This document shows, one piece after another, positions 49,901 through 63,161 of a stretch of 64,000 bases of DNA. The translations under genes and the position numbers were made by a program. This DNA is from Portulaca oleracea (taxonomy: Eukaryota > Streptophyta > Magnoliopsida > Caryophyllales > Portulacaceae). Within the stretch, counting starts at the first letter, position 1. Every line of letters starts with the position of its first letter. The stretch lies in the NCBI GenBank assembly GCA_029582165.1, contig CM055880.1, positions 1,426,001-1,490,000 on the forward strand, written 5' to 3'. A model generated the notes under the pieces. That model ran no database searches. It was not told the origin of the DNA and saw only the letters and a list, made by a program, of their open reading frames with translations.

Positions 49901-52900
49901 TTTCCATCCAACTCTTCTTCCTTTTACCTTTTTTGTAAGGCAAGTGAGGAAAAGTGGGTAATTCTTTAAAATTTTCCTTCCATCTTAATTTCCAAGGACC
50001 AAACGGGGACTAAGAGTTGCAAGTTACAAATCGAGGGAAGATAACATCACCTGTAGAGTACATCCGAAGCAGTAGGCTGTAAGCGCAACAGTTTCCCTTT
50101 CATCGCTTGCAAGTCTGAGAGAACATTGCTATCAAAGCATGTAGCAAAGCAGACCTAGCAAATGCAAAAGCCTCTTGTTTAATAATGACCTCGTATTTTG
50201 ACAGAATTTGATGTATTTGGGTAACACAAGGAAGATAAAATTTGAAGGGGGGAAAAACCTTGCAGTTTCTTGCTCGCACGGAAACATGAGATAACACATC
50301 TGGCATATCTGGGGTGAGTACAGCAACTGTGCCATCTGGGATTTCTTCCTCTCCTTTTACATGATTTGCGACCAAAATTGTTGGTCGCTCGTATGATTTA
50401 TTTTGGACAGAGAGCAACTCGTTAACAACCTCGACATATCCAACCACTTCAACTGGACTAATGATCTGCCAACTGATACATAACATTTCCAAAGTACAAA
50501 TCAGTGGCGTCAGTGCGATTCATTAACACACGAACTACGGAATTTCATGTTAGGAATTCAAAATGCAAGTATCCTGCGAGTTAATATGAGTCTAGGTTTC
50601 TATCAATTTTGCCACTAAATTTTCAAGTTTGTCAAAATTGCCGCTTAAGTTTGAAAAATAGACAAAAATGCCACAAAATTAGGTTATGACCCGCTATACA
50701 AAGTAAAAGTTTGTCGAATATGCAACATAAGTTTGTAAACTTATCAAACTTTTGCCACCAAACTTTTAGGTTATGACCTACTATAGCATGCCATAACCCA
50801 TTTACCCACAAATGGGTTGCTTATTGCATTGGCTCAATACTTAGGTCTACTGTTTTGTTTGTTTAGTGATATTATGAACAAGGCACACCATTAACAGGAA
50901 GTGCATAGCTAGTAGAAGTAAAGAATCAACCTTCCCAAATGTGCGGTCTCTCGGAGAACAGGATCCAATCTATTGAGGAGAGTGGATAGAGATGCAGCTG
51001 ATCCAGCTCGAATAATCTCCTCTGTGAATATATTAACCTGCAGTACGAATAATGCATAGCTAAATGCTGTTGCATAGAGGAAAACGAGCAAAAAAAAAAA
51101 AAAAGGAAAATGTCAGACAGTGACATACGGCCCACTGATCTACTTCGAGCAGTGATCCCAAGTACTCGGCTGAGGGCTGCAGAATTCGCTGGTACAACTC
51201 TGCTTTGCTTGCCAGAGCTAAGCGCGTCCTGTCTAGGACTGATTTTGCGTACAATGCCCAGTTTTCATCTTTACTGTTTAGCATATCCATTGCCGAATTC
51301 CATCCCTTAAAGAATTGATATACAAGTATTAGAAGTCCATTGATAACAAAGGTGAGAAAGAAAGGCAGAAATGAATAACGGGACCATTCAAAGTAATATA
51401 TATTTTTCTACTCCAATCTACTGATCAATCCAAAGTCAATTGATAACAAAGGTGAGAAAGTAAGGCTGAAATGAATAACGGGCCATTCAAAGCAATATAT
51501 ATTTTCTACTTCATTCCAGTGATCAATCCTCATTCCCCAAATGATTCAAACCAAGAACAATGAGCAACAATGAACTGAATCACCACTGACAACACAGGAA
51601 GAATATCAAAGATGGTCGGTGTTAGACATAAAGTATCATCACCCACTTTATTTGCAAAATATCTAGGAATGCCCTAGAAAGATAATTGTTGTTAAGATAA
51701 ATATTTAGATACTTGTCTAGATTATTCTAGGTCCTTAGAATATCTAACATATTAGTTATATGTTCTGGAAATAGAAATACCCTAAGAAATATCTAAGATA
51801 CAAATTTGCATGAGATGTAGAATTGTAACATTTGGCTTAATCTCCACCACACCTTAAGGAGTTGGAGTTAGTATAAATAGTAGTAAGGAGCCATGGTAAG
51901 GCAATGCATATGAGGTGAGATATAACATACTCAAGAGAGCTAAAGGGGTGTCTAAGAGAGTTTGACAGATCTCCCACATAGAAGTTGGGCGAGTGTGTCT
52001 TTAACAGTTGTATAATTATTTTGACTTGCTATTAGATAATAAAAGTACATTTTCTAGTATACCACTTGCTCTTGATTTCCCTACAACCAGATGACTGCAT
52101 AACTATGGCTTCTTGATGTTGCAAAAAATATAAATGAGCTAATGTCAAATCAGAAATTTCTCAATGGGTGTGTTTGGTGTAAAGGAAAATTGTTTCTAGA
52201 AAAATGGTTTTCCTTGGAAAATGACTGTCCAAGAAAATAAATTTTCATTTGATATTTGCCCATATTTGGCATACAGAAAATGATTTTGCTTTTTACCTGT
52301 TTGACAATAAGGAGACTGAGATTAAAATGTTTGTGTGAGAGAGTGGTGGAGAGAGATATATTAAAACAGGTGTATGAGAGAGAATGGTGGAGAGAGAGAA
52401 ATACGAGAGAGAGAGGAAGAGAGAAAAAGAGAGAAATATTAAAATAAGTGTAAGAGAGAGTGGTGGAAAAGAGAAAAACTAGAGAGAGAAGATATCAAAA
52501 CGGCGTATGAGAAAGAATGGTAGAAAGAGAAATATTGAAATCGGTGCGTGAGAGAGAATGGTGGAGAAAGAAGAGAAAGAACGAAAGAAGAGAGTAGAGG
52601 AGAGAGTGAGAAAATGATTTTCATTAGGTTGAAGTTAAGAAAATAATTTACAAAGTGGTGGGGGAAAATCATTTTCTTGTAAAATGGTTTTCTACATTTT
52701 CCGGTCACCAAACACCGGAAAATAGGAAAATCATTTTCTTCATATCAACTAAACACACTCAATATGTAAAGGTTGTAGAAAAAGGTAGTACCTTCCAACA
52801 ATAGATTAGATCTTCATTTTTATTGGATGATAGAGCAAGGTTTTCAACCATCATGGAGATGAAATACATAATTTTCTGCAAAAACAATTCACCAAAAAGA

Positions 52901-55900
52901 TTTTTCATGTTAATATTAAACAGAAGCTCCAAATATACCCAATCTAACAAGGAGGTAATAAAATATATATACCTCAGGTCCAGCGTGATTAAGCTCCTCA
53001 TACCCTCTTTCCATGGTTGTCCTCGCATGTGAATCAAGAGCTAGGTCTAAAAATATAAGATCCTTAAGTCGATCTTGAGAATTGAATAATACTGGGTGAA
53101 GCTTGTATCGTGCTTCCAGTAATCCCTTAATTTGGTCAGAATTAAACAACAAAGTGAAATGAAGAAAAACAAAAAAAATAGAATATTAATGTGAAGAAAA
53201 TTTTAGATTTAGCATAGCTACCTCTAAGAGGACTTGAATATTTTTTCCTTCCACATGTTTTGAAACAGACTGTAGTAATTCCTGATGGAGCAAATGACAA
53301 ATTTACAAAATAAACATATGGCTTGAATTTCAATTAGAACAAAAGAAAAGAAACAGAACAGTGGTAGCAATTAAAGTACCGGAAATCCAGAAGGAAGACC
53401 GGGTACAGGATCCATTTTCACCCCAACCATAAATCCTTGACCCTGAGGTGCTCACATTCATATAAATACATGTCAAGCATATGGAAACCTCCATTAGATA
53501 AAAATAAAAATTATCTAATTATCGACATTAACCTCATCTTTGTATCCCATACAACGACAAATAGCTGCCTCTAGATCAGCTCCTGAATGAACTGCCTGTA
53601 TGATCCTCTTGATATTAGGTTCAAAATACATAAGAATAACTATGTAACATAATATGTAGGATACAATATAAACAAAATACCTTCAATGTCCTCATATAAT
53701 GCCCAAGATCACGCAAAAGGCCTTCCTTTTGTTCGTTGCTGAAGCTTGGTTCAGAATGAATTGCATGATCGTAACTGAGAAGTCGTTCTTTAGTAATTCC
53801 GTTTTCATTTAGTGTTTTCCAATAAACGCTGATGTCGAAATCACTTTGGATGTAATCCATTAAGGCCTGCCCAAAAAATGACAACCCTATGAGCAATATC
53901 AATTATCAACACAAGCATTGAATGATCTGTTGCAGTTTCTTTAACTAACAATACCTGGCAAATTATAACATCATCTGGGCTTGTATTGTTATGAAGCTTT
54001 TGATGCCATTCCTCCATCATTCCTCCCATACAATCATTGTTTCTCTGCAATTTATAGCATAAATGACACATGTGTCTTCAACACTAATAAGATGAGGATA
54101 AGATATGGAGAATCTTGAGCAGAAAGTATTCAACATTCACCTGAATGACCAAAATTTCGTCCCTAATTCTCTGCCCGGCATCTCCTTCACCTCCACGGCC
54201 AATAAATGACATTATCATTCGAACAAGTTCTCGGTACTTTGGCTGAGTTCTAAATATATTCTGTAAAGAATCTGTAAGTCTGTCTTGAGCTGCGCTTATC
54301 TCACTGCAGGGGTAAAGTGAAAAAAACTATAGTAATTACCTAACGGAACAGGCGTAATGTAGAAATCTAATAGGATTTACTCTACCTAAACATGCATATT
54401 GTAAAAACTGGAAGAATTCCAAAGGAATTTTTACCGTGGTTTGACATTGTAATTTTTATTCCATATCAACTGCCTCGTGGCCATGAACCGCATCCATACT
54501 AAAATGCCAGCAATACCCAACTCACCAACATCCAGGGCTTCCTCTAACAAGTCTGCAGCTATGTTAAACCTGAAAGAATGGCACAACATAGCATACGAAT
54601 TCAACCACAATTCACAAAAATGAAACCCATAAATCATAGACCAAGAAAGACTTCTATTGACTCACCGATGCATAAAGGACTTTTGTGCCTCACTCTCCAG
54701 TGAAGCTATGGTTTCCAAGAGTGATTTTGCTGTCCCTTGGCCATCACCAGCATCCGTCTGTAGCAAGAGTTTCAACGTTAGTATATCTGACATACATGAA
54801 CAAAATGAAGCAAGAGAAGAATATGTGAACCCCCTAAAAGAAACCCTTGTTAGCATTTCAATCATATTGCCACAAATGATGAACCTGCTTGGATTTGACT
54901 TTCAGGTCAACAAAGAAATCTGAACCATGTTCCTTCATCCAGTTTCCATCAGATACTAGGACAAATGGCATTCCTACAAACTCTTCGCCTTCAAATTCTA
55001 TTTCCAATGATTGTAGCTGAAACAATAAAAGAATAAGCGTTTAATACTTGGGAAATCCACTGAATGATAGCCAAATCAAGCTCAAGACAACACCTGATGT
55101 GAATGGTGAACAGAGCAGAGACTAGTGAATTGTGTCTCTGCAGCCTTCTCAAGAGAGACCGAGCCTTGTGGAATGACGTTTTTAGGCGGCAACTGCAAAA
55201 ATGTTCATGTGATTTACAGATTGAATATGACACTCAAAATAGACATTTAGGTCTACTAACAAAGTCAACAAAAAAGTCAGCATATTTATACTTACCGACC
55301 ACTCATGACCTTTTGCTGATAAACCCCAATGAAGTGTGAGAGGCTCCAAGAAATCAGTAACTAGATGAATCTTAGTCTTGTTATCATGCTTAGTCACAAG
55401 CACCTTGCAATAGAAAAAAGATCTAATCAATTCACATCTCCATAAAAAAATTGCTTACAATATGATTTCTATTAGCATTCCCTACTCACCAGAAGCTGCT
55501 TATCAGCTAACTCATATATCTTTTTCTTCAAGATAAGGTTGCCGTCTTCACCTTCCTTTTCCTCCGCAAAAAGTTGAACCGGAGACAAGGCTTTTGGTTC
55601 ATGGGACACCTCTTCCTTAGATTCATTGGTATATCTGTTTATAATCTGCGTTAAATCCCTCTTCCTGCGCTGAATCCCTTCAGATGTATAATTGCCGTTT
55701 GACTTCATCGGTTTCTCAACCTTAGTTTGTGTCTTTCCGTGGCCAATCATCTGTCGTATCTGCTCCAAAGAACTACCTTTCTCAAGTTGCATTTCCAACT
55801 CTTTTCTAGCTTCCTCAAACTCCTCCTGCAAAAGTACTCGGGTTAATGTCATAGCTCATAGGGCAAACAATAAAGACAGGAAAAGAGAGATGTTACATGT

Positions 55901-58900
55901 TGCTTCTCCGGGGAGTAGTTGGGTTTCCCAGCCTTCTCCCATCGTATATAACCTTGCTTTTGTACAAGTTCTTCGGGAATTGATGCACTCAGAACATGCC
56001 TACCTTTCCCCGGCAATTTCACCATAAAATTCTGCCCATTGTTCTTGAACCTGCCAGCATTGAAGCGAAATTTAATTCACATACGCATGTAGTGGTACTT
56101 ACATTTTAATGTACACAACAAAGAAGTATCATTGAAGAAACATAGTGATGGAGATCAACCCTCACAACCTCATTTGGTGTCAGCATGCTTTGAGGTCATC
56201 CATGAATCCCAGAAGATCCTTGACTATATCAAAGGTCATCCACCTGATGTGAGGCCATCTTTACTGTCTCAATACTTCAGAATTGAGGCCTCACTCACAT
56301 TTGGTCCCTTGGAGGTTGATCATAATGTCCAAGCTTACATGGTCCGAAGGTCATTTGGGTTCCACGGAGCTATCTTGTTCTGGGCATGCATTGAGGACGT
56401 TTATTTGGAGCCGGTTGTTCTCATTGAGGATGATTATCTAGAGCCGGTTGTTCTTTTCAACTTGGTGTGTGATTCTCTTCTCTTTGGAGGACAAGGAAGT
56501 GTGTTACTAAGACATTCTAAATGCCAAAGGTTGATCCATTTGGAGGTCATTTGCATTCTGCACAACTATTGCAAACTGGGTACATGCATGAGGACCTCAT
56601 TCGGGATCAACTTATCTTTTGGTGTTTCAGCAAGGTCCTTTTGGTCTTTTCACTTGGGTTGCGTCATCTTCTGCTCATTGGAGGTCATTAATCTTCTATG
56701 CAATCTGAATATGCGCATGAGGACCTCCATCTTGAGTCTGCTGAGAATTTGGACGTCCAAGGACGTTCCCTACTGGAGGAAGACTATTTGCACCTTTTTG
56801 ACTTCACTTCCTGAGTTGTTGAGGTCTTTCCAATTCAGTGAGGTGTTTGTCATTGAGGCCCTCTATGAAGACATCACTTTCGAGCTGTTGAGGTCCTTCC
56901 AGCTCGTGAGGTGATTATCCAGCCTTGCCCACGTGAGGAATGCTGCTCCAACAAGAAAGCGCCATGTGTGATGTTTCTAGAGCCTTCCAATTGTTCTAGA
57001 AGCTTCATGAAGATGCCATGTGTGACGCTTTTATTAGCCCTCATTTTATTGTTCTAGAAGCTTCCTAAGTTAGTTACATTTTATCTTATTTTGATGTAAT
57101 TAGTTAATTAAGCAGATTTAGGACGTTTTCTTTTTGCTCAAGAAACTCCTAATTAGATATTTCAGCTGGGCTTATATATACCCACTGTGAGGTCATTGTA
57201 AAAAAACAACTTGAAATATGAAATATGAGATTTGAGTGCCTTATTGAGCCTCTTGTTTGTGAGTGACGTTAAACTCTCAAATTTGGTTAATTCTACTACA
57301 GTATCAAGGATTTGGCAATCCTTGTGGTGAGTGTAGAGCTTGGTGACTTCAATGGTGGTGTGCCTGTATCCGTTGAGGTAATCGAGTCCATTGCCCTTGT
57401 GTTCTAGCTGTGGTGTGCCTGTATCAGCTTGAGCTCAAGTCTATCTTTTCTTTTCTGTTTTTCCCATCCCTCATTATCCATTTCAATCCATTTGATGTCA
57501 TTTGGTGTGTGGTGAACCGAGTTCTATCTTGGAGGAGGTTATTCGTGTTGTTCTTGCTCATCCGATCTTATTTCACACCTCACCCATTTCATCCATTCGA
57601 TTCTGGTTGATTATCCCCTGTTTTGGAGTTGTTTCCATTCGATTATCCATTGTGAGGTCCCAGATTCCAATGTGTGTGTGCCCGCTTGGTGTCTGTGAGG
57701 TCATCACTCTGATCCTAGCGACCTTGCATACATCACATAGACATTTGCATTTGCTCACCATATATTCTTATCCTCGCTTAATACAAGAAATTCAATAGCT
57801 TGCAAATTTGGATCGTCAATCTCCATTGCCAAGAAAGAGCCAGAACCCGACTGTAAGACCACGATGTTGAGACGTTACAAATGTTGAGCTATAGGAGGTG
57901 TTAGCTAAACAACATACAGTATTGGCCGAAAACATAATTGCCAATGTTAAATGTTTTGTTTCACTTAATTTCTTAACATCAATAATGACAGAATCAACTA
58001 GCACACAAAAAAGCTTAGGTTATAGCCAGCTATTTAAAAAAGTTTCTTTAGGGAAAACAAAATCGAGTATATCCCTACGAATAATATGAATATTTTGGAT
58101 AGTACATCAGGGGAATTTGTTAGCTAACATTACAGAGGCTAGTGCAACTAATGTAACAGTAGAGCAAAACAACATACTTGCAGGTTTCATACATACCTTT
58201 TGAAATGGAGTTCGTAGTGCACTGTTATCGTGCACTCTTGTTCCTTCAGGTGTTCGCGAAGGAAACACCCATTTCCTGAACCACAAAAGAAATCCAAATT
58301 TACCCAACCTCAATACCAGGCAAAGATTACAATCCACAAAACACAAGAATGCAGGGTAAGTCATTCGAATTTACCCCTTTTTATCACCAATGCCGCCCCA
58401 ATGCAGAACCAAATTGTGATCATTAGTGTTGGTTATTTGTATCTCAACTTTGGAGGTACTTCCTGTTGATATAGGAGTGACTGCAACCTATTCATGATTA
58501 TACAGATCAAAATATCAGAAACTTCATGTTTTGCAAACAGAGCATGATAATGTAACAATTACAGCAATTTAACTTTCAACATGGTTCCACTATGACAATT
58601 TTTCCGACATTCATATGTACTCCATCCGTTTCATATTAAGTATCTTAGTCGGAAATAGTGCAATTAAACTTCAAAAATATGAGTTGTTGTATAAAATTAC
58701 CATCGTTAAATTCGTAAGGAACAACATCATCGCAAAAGTACAATATTACAATTGTTAATAACATATTATGTAAGAAATTATCAATCAAAGAATGAGATTA
58801 GAGATCGTAAAATCAAAATTATGACAAATTGAAATGGAACGGAGAAAGTACAGAGTTAGAGGCAGTTAAAAAAAATACCTGCAGTTCAATGCCTCCATCT

Positions 58901-59318
58901 AGATTGTATTTTCCAGCTTGCTGCAAACAAATTTCATCAAAAATCGAATCAAAAAACTGAAATATCACAGTATCGCATGAACTAACCTTCTTTTTCAGAT
59001 TCAGAACTATAAAACAGATTGATAAACAGTAAACACTGGATCAAAAAGAAAATTAAGGAAGAATACCGAGGATGCAGAATCAGTAGTCAAAAGAGCTCGA
59101 GCAAACCGTTGAGATCGACGATCAACCACCAAACTTCCCCCAAATTTACGCGATTTCAAGCAACTTCCATGAAACTGCTTCCTAATCACAGCCGAATTCT
59201 GCAACTTCGATGCTGCTTCAATTCTGAACACCGCAATTCTTCGTCCATGCGATTCAATCTTTCTCTGATTCTTCAAAAACAAAGCGGCATTGCAGCTGTT
59301 TCCGATTGAATTGCTCAT
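46947..59318 (-). CDS. GWD1: Alpha-glucan water dikinase, plastidic (GWD1 type)
   Basis: Phosphorylates starch glucosyl residues, mainly at C6, using the beta-phosphate of ATP (EC 2.7.9.4); it acts in the plastid and primes starch breakdown. About 32 exons encode roughly 1390 residues. The first six are 59318-59067, 58920-58879, 58487-58375, 58275-58197, 57850-57759 and 56050-55897; the last is 47151-46947. Residues 1 to about 80 are basic and Ser-rich, a transit peptide. Two CBM45-type starch-binding regions follow (LVLHWGG in exon 3; LTLHWGLSAKGHEW at about 55330). The phosphohistidine motif LSHVSVRARN lies near 50290. Redox motif CFATC lies at about 50140. The nucleotide-binding end has FRSDSNGEDLEGYAGAG (about 47870) and ends VVQTRPQM. 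Splice phases checked in the N-terminal and middle exons keep one frame. It is about 65 residues shorter than classical GWD1, with one copy of an otherwise duplicated module. Regulation by thioredoxin is inferred from CFATC. Confidence 0.95.
48771..48924. mobile_element. MITE-like element in GWD1 intron
   Basis: Ends TGTTCTTTAAAGGGTAAA and TTTACCCCTATAAAGAACA are inverted copies. The interior has GGGTAAAT and GGTTGGATTGGGTTGG words. No sure target duplication is seen. Confidence 0.65.
49790..50010. mobile_element. Tourist-like MITE in GWD1 intron
   Basis: TAA target duplications at 49787-49789 and 50011-50013. Ends GGCTACGTTTGGTC and GGACCAAACGGGGAC. 221 bp with TTTTCC/GGAAAA-rich interior. 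Confidence 0.82.
51340..51532. repeat. 100-bp tandem duplication in GWD1 intron
   Basis: The unit begins TTGATAACAAAGGTGAGAAA at 51340 and again at 51440, and includes GAAATGAATAACGGG and CAATATATATTTT. A few substitutions and one single-base gap separate the copies. Confidence 0.88.
51620..52085 (+). mobile_element. Probable solo LTR (466 bp) in GWD1 intron
   Basis: Starts TGTTAGACATAAAG and ends TTTCCCTACA. Inside is a TATA-like AGTATAAATAG (about 51871-51881), followed by a leader-like stretch and a polyadenylation-like AATAAAA (about 52038). This is the layout of a plus-strand copia LTR. No matching 5-bp duplication is seen, so the ends are uncertain. Confidence 0.5.
52166..52757. mobile_element. 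GA-rich MITE-like element, copy 2, in GWD1 intron
   Basis: Starts GGGTGTGTTTGGTG and ends CAACTAAACACA, with CTCAAT on both sides (52160-52165 and 52758-52763). The interior has long GAGAGA-rich sequence (about 52335-52615), like the copy at 12051-12566. The repeat frames through it are not genes. Confidence 0.68.
56146..57735 (+). mobile_element. Solo LTR, 1590 bp, in GWD1 intron 5
   Basis: Ends TGATGGAGATC and CATACATCA form a 5-bp inverted repeat TGATG/CATCA. Target duplication CATAG lies at 56141-56145 and 57736-57740. A TATA-like CTTATATATACCC lies at about 57170 on the plus strand. GAGGTC or GAGGACC-like words recur many times across 56150-57720. No internal element sequence remains. 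A 260-codon frame (56132-56914) crosses the boundary and matches no family. The LTR is antisense to GWD1 and enlarges an intron that would otherwise be about 110 bp. Confidence 0.87.
58620..58848. mobile_element. Stowaway MITE in GWD1 intron 2
   Basis: Starts CTCCATCCGTTTCATATTAA after TA and ends AAATGGAACGGAGAAAG before TA. The interior AATTGTTAATAACATATTAT matches the element at 15906-16163. Confidence 0.85.
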
Positions 59319-60954
59319 TTTTCTCTGAATCTTAGCACAAACTTCCTCCAAAAACAATCAAATTTTCCGAGCTTGAAGATGAAGAATCCTGTTTGGATTC
59401 TGCAAAAGAATTATTCAAATGATTCGCTAACTGAGCAAGTAAAGAATTCGATCGATGAATGTGAGAGAGAGAGAGAGAGATTCGCTTTCTGCAATGTGTG
59501 AGCTTTGAATGGAAAGATGATTTTATTTTACGAAGAAAGGATTTTATTTATATATTTAATCTTTGGGAATTTGAGCGGGAGCGAAATTCGATGCAGGGGA
59601 GAAGAGAGAAGCCCGCGAAGCCTTTGTTTGGTTAGCGGTAGATAAATGTAACAGTTTACCTTTGGAAGACAAATTTTTTTCACAAGTTATTTTCATTCAC
59701 TTTTCAATGGAGAAAAAAATTGAACTTTTTTGGCGATCTATCTGTATTCATGGTAATTTTCAATTTTTAATCAAGGCTATTTCTTCAGTTTTTTGGCAAA
59801 TATTTTACTAGAAAAAAAAAGATTTACTAATCTTTTATTGGTGAAGAAAACTTTTCTTGACTTGGAAGTAAATAAATAAAATAAATAATAGATTTTGTGT
59901 TAAAATTATTTGCATCAATTAGCTATAACCAAATGTGAAAATCGTTATTTTTTTAACTCTAGTAAACAAAATACGGTCATGTTCTTTGGATTTGATAAAA
60001 TCAAGTTTAGATGGATTGGATTGGATAAGATATTATATTTTTTTGGAAAATTGTGTTTTCTAAGAGGATTTTTGGGGTAATTGTGTAAGGTTTGAATTGG
60101 ATTGAAAAAAGTTATCAATCCAATAAACAGGACCTACATCAAACACTTAGACACTGCAATTATGTTTAAACAAATTAACTTGTTATTGTGTTATTAGATA
60201 CTTGTCAGTTGTCAAATATTATGCTAATGAAATACTACACTTATTTCTGCGCTTTTGTAGTAAGTATTAAAATATAAATGCTCTGATATTTTATATTGTA
60301 CTTTATCCACTTCATCCATCTATTACATTTTTAGATGTATAATGATCCCATATTGTACTGAGGACCATGAAGTATCATGATCCCAGGTTGCTTAGCAGGT
60401 GGGTTTCAACAGACGGGCTTCCACTTTCAGTATGATCTCCTTTCTGTTGAGTTTGCACCATGATACTTGTGACTTCTATCCAATTTCTACCACACTTTAT
60501 TTTACATATCTTTATTTTATTTACTCACTTTATCCACTTTATGCCACTTATCTCATCAAACCATCAACCTACCACACGAACATGACCAAATTTAGTCATT
60601 CGCACTTTAAAAAAATACATATGTTGAAATTGAAAGATATGTTAAGAATTCACAAGGCTAGTAGAATGAAGAACAAATTATGTTACCAATGCCAAATTTT
60701 ATCTTCAGTTACTTGTTACTAGCTACACAAATTCACTTTAGATAGTGAAGTGAAGCTTAACCAATTGAGAAGGAAAACATGGGGAAAAAAATGCACAAGT
60801 TCAACCAAACAAGGCGTAGCGCTGGGATCTTTACGTGAAGGCAGAAGACACGTGGCTGCATGAGATGTAGCATGGATCCCGTGAATGGTAGGCGCAATTT
60901 AGGATAATTTTTTAAATTAGATTTTCCACGATTAAATTTCCTTTACTTTATGAT
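59319..60954. other. 5' flank of GWD1 and intergenic DNA
   Basis: A (GA)n run at 59464-59480 probably lies in the GWD1 leader. Further upstream the DNA is AT-rich. A 10-bp inverted pair AAGTATCATG (60370) and CATGATACTT (about 60459) is seen, but it is too weak to call a hairpin RNA. Confidence 0.45.
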
Positions 60955-61351
60955 AGCACCCGCAATGGTTAGTTTGAGTTTGACTAATTGTATGACGTGA
61001 AATCTGTGAATTCATATCAAGAGAGTCAAAATTTAACATTTTATTTAGCTAACTTTCTAATGGTGAGAGTGAGTTTGACTCATATTAATTAAAAAGTAAA
61101 TGAGTTCTACTTAAGAATAAAATTAATTTAGTTATATTGATAAAAAATAAAGTGGAGGAGGAGAGAGAGAAATATGATTAAAATATTAATATTCTAAACT
61201 CGCTTTCAAACTCGTCTCATGAGATCGAAAGTAGATTCTCATGGCATTTAGCCTCATTCTCACCACTGAAATATTCTGTACGACCTCATTCCATTCTCGT
61301 TTCATGCCACGTCAGCATTAAGTCGAACTAAAACTCACCATTGCGGGTGCT
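60955..61351. mobile_element. MITE with GCACCCGCAATGG termini
   Basis: Left end AGCACCCGCAATGGTTAG and right end CACCATTGCGGGTGCT are inverted copies. The interior holds GAGTTTGACT and AGTCGAACTA in opposite orientation. About 397 bp. No target duplication is certain, so the superfamily (hAT or Harbinger) is open. Confidence 0.75.
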
Positions 61352-63079
61352 CTGAGGAAAAATCTGTCAAATTTTCCACTGATTAGGCCCATGCTTCTCC
61401 ATTGATATTGAGTCTTTGACGGCTAGGAGAGTTCCCCTTTTTTCTTTCTTTTTTTCCTGCACAATTTCCATTTTTGAAACGAGTAGTATCTAATATTAAT
61501 ATGGAAATTATCTAATCCCTAATTTGAAATTGACTCGTTGACATTATTCTTTTTAAAAAGAAATATTGTTGTAAACTTTTGGACTCATGTCTTAAATTTG
61601 ACTTGTTTTCAACTTCAAAGAAAAAAATAATAATAAAGACAGCTAGCTTTCAACCAAAAATATAGATAACTTAAACAGATCAAAGATTTAGAAAGATAAT
61701 TAATCTCAATCTTAAAATTGACTTGTTTTTAATTTCAACGGACAAAAATAAAGACAGAAACCGAGGGAGTATATTATTTATCATTCTTGGAAATTGTGTT
61801 TATCAAATTTTAAAAACTTTTACTGTAAACTTTTGTTTGAATACGGTATTTCTTTACCTTTTAACACTCTCCTTCTCCGGGTTGATTTCATAAGTTGTTC
61901 GATACAAAAAAGCTATCATTATATTTGTAATGAAAAATAGTATTCTTAAAAATATAATATTATAATTGTTTAAAAAATCTTATATAATAAATTATCAGTG
62001 AAATACTGACATTGAAAACAGTAAAAGTTTTAACAAAATGACAAATAATATGAAACGAAAAGAATCATAGCCATGGAGCAGTAGATTAAGAGATCAACCA
62101 TCAACTATGGTAGCTAGTACTAAAATAAATAAACCTCCCTCGTGATCTTTATTTTGTGGGTGTTTATTTGCCCCCATACCCTTTCCTAGTTTCCTTCAAT
62201 CTCTTCAATACCATGCCTAAATGTGATATTGATTGGTGAAAGCATGGATGCCAAGTAACAACACTCTTTTCAATGTACCTATATGTAGGGGTCACTATAT
62301 GCATTTGTATAGAGGGAAATAATATACTCCCTCCCTTATGTTATTACTTATTAGTCTTTTAGTTGAAGAGACTATCAAATGATTTAGCTTGACAAATTTG
62401 CTCTTGATTTTAATGGGTGAAAAGTGGGGGGAGAAACAAGACTAAGAGTTAGTTTTGTATTAATTTTTTATTTGAAAAAAAGGGATGGGAAAAGTGCTCG
62501 CAGAAATTCCGGCCAGGCAAATTATGTCAATGCGAAAACTCATATGAGAAACTGTTGGGACCCTTTTTTGGAACTAAATCCGTGTCAAAATCTTGTCCGG
62601 ACAATAGAAAAATAGATGTGTCCGGATATTCGATCAATTTCAAAATCAGCTTCGAACCAAACTAGATTTTGTTCAAATCGAAAAAATTCAAATATCCAAA
62701 TCGAATAAAATTTTGACTGCCTTAAATGAGAACACTTCACCCAACCCATAATTAACCTTTTTTTTCTTAACCCTCCGAATGAGGGGAAAAGGGCAATGAA
62801 ACATTTTTGAATCAAGTCATAGTAAATAGTTGTAATATAAATATCACTATTTGTTTATAGAGAGTGTGAAGGGAGCAGGGGATCTCTTTTAGTGGAAATG
62901 TGAAAGTGAGATTGGCCCAACTCTCAAGCAATTCTTGGATCTTTACTTTTCCTAGGTCCATACTTCACCCCATGCCCAATCATGTAAAATTGTGATAACC
63001 CTGTAAATCTTTAATGTAAATGCAAACCCTTTTTTCTTCTTTCTCATCTTATCCCTTGAGAGTTGAAAGAAATTTACCT
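61352..63079. other. Intergenic with eroded Stowaway pieces
   Basis: Around 61881-62066 the words AAATTATCAGTG and GACAAATAATATGAAACGAA match the inner and right parts of the Stowaway subfamily at 15906 and 58620. Fragments ending in GAGGGAGTA (61771) and starting CTCCCTCCCTTATG (62327) are further relics. No gene is recognised. Confidence 0.45.
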
Positions 63080-63084
63080 AAAAA
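63080..63084 (-). terminator. RNA polymerase III terminator of tRNA-Asn
   Basis: Five T on the minus strand, about 20 bases downstream of the tRNA 3' end. Confidence 0.75.
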
Positions 63085-63104
63085 GCAGATTTCGCCCAAA
63101 TACA

Positions 63105-63128
63105 CGCTAGAAGGAGGGCTTGAACCTC

Positions 63129-63161
<33 letters not shown>

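Noticed and set aside
56132..56914. 260-codon plus-strand frame
   Set aside because: It crosses the solo LTR boundary and target duplication and matches no family.
57759..58196. Suspected loss of a GWD1 starch-binding exon caused by the solo LTR
   Set aside because: The exon was found at 57850-57759 (MEIDDPNLQAIEFLV) with proper splice sites and phase, so the frame is intact.
60369..60470. Possible microRNA hairpin
   Set aside because: Only 10 bp pair at the ends and the loop of about 80 bases has no good stem.
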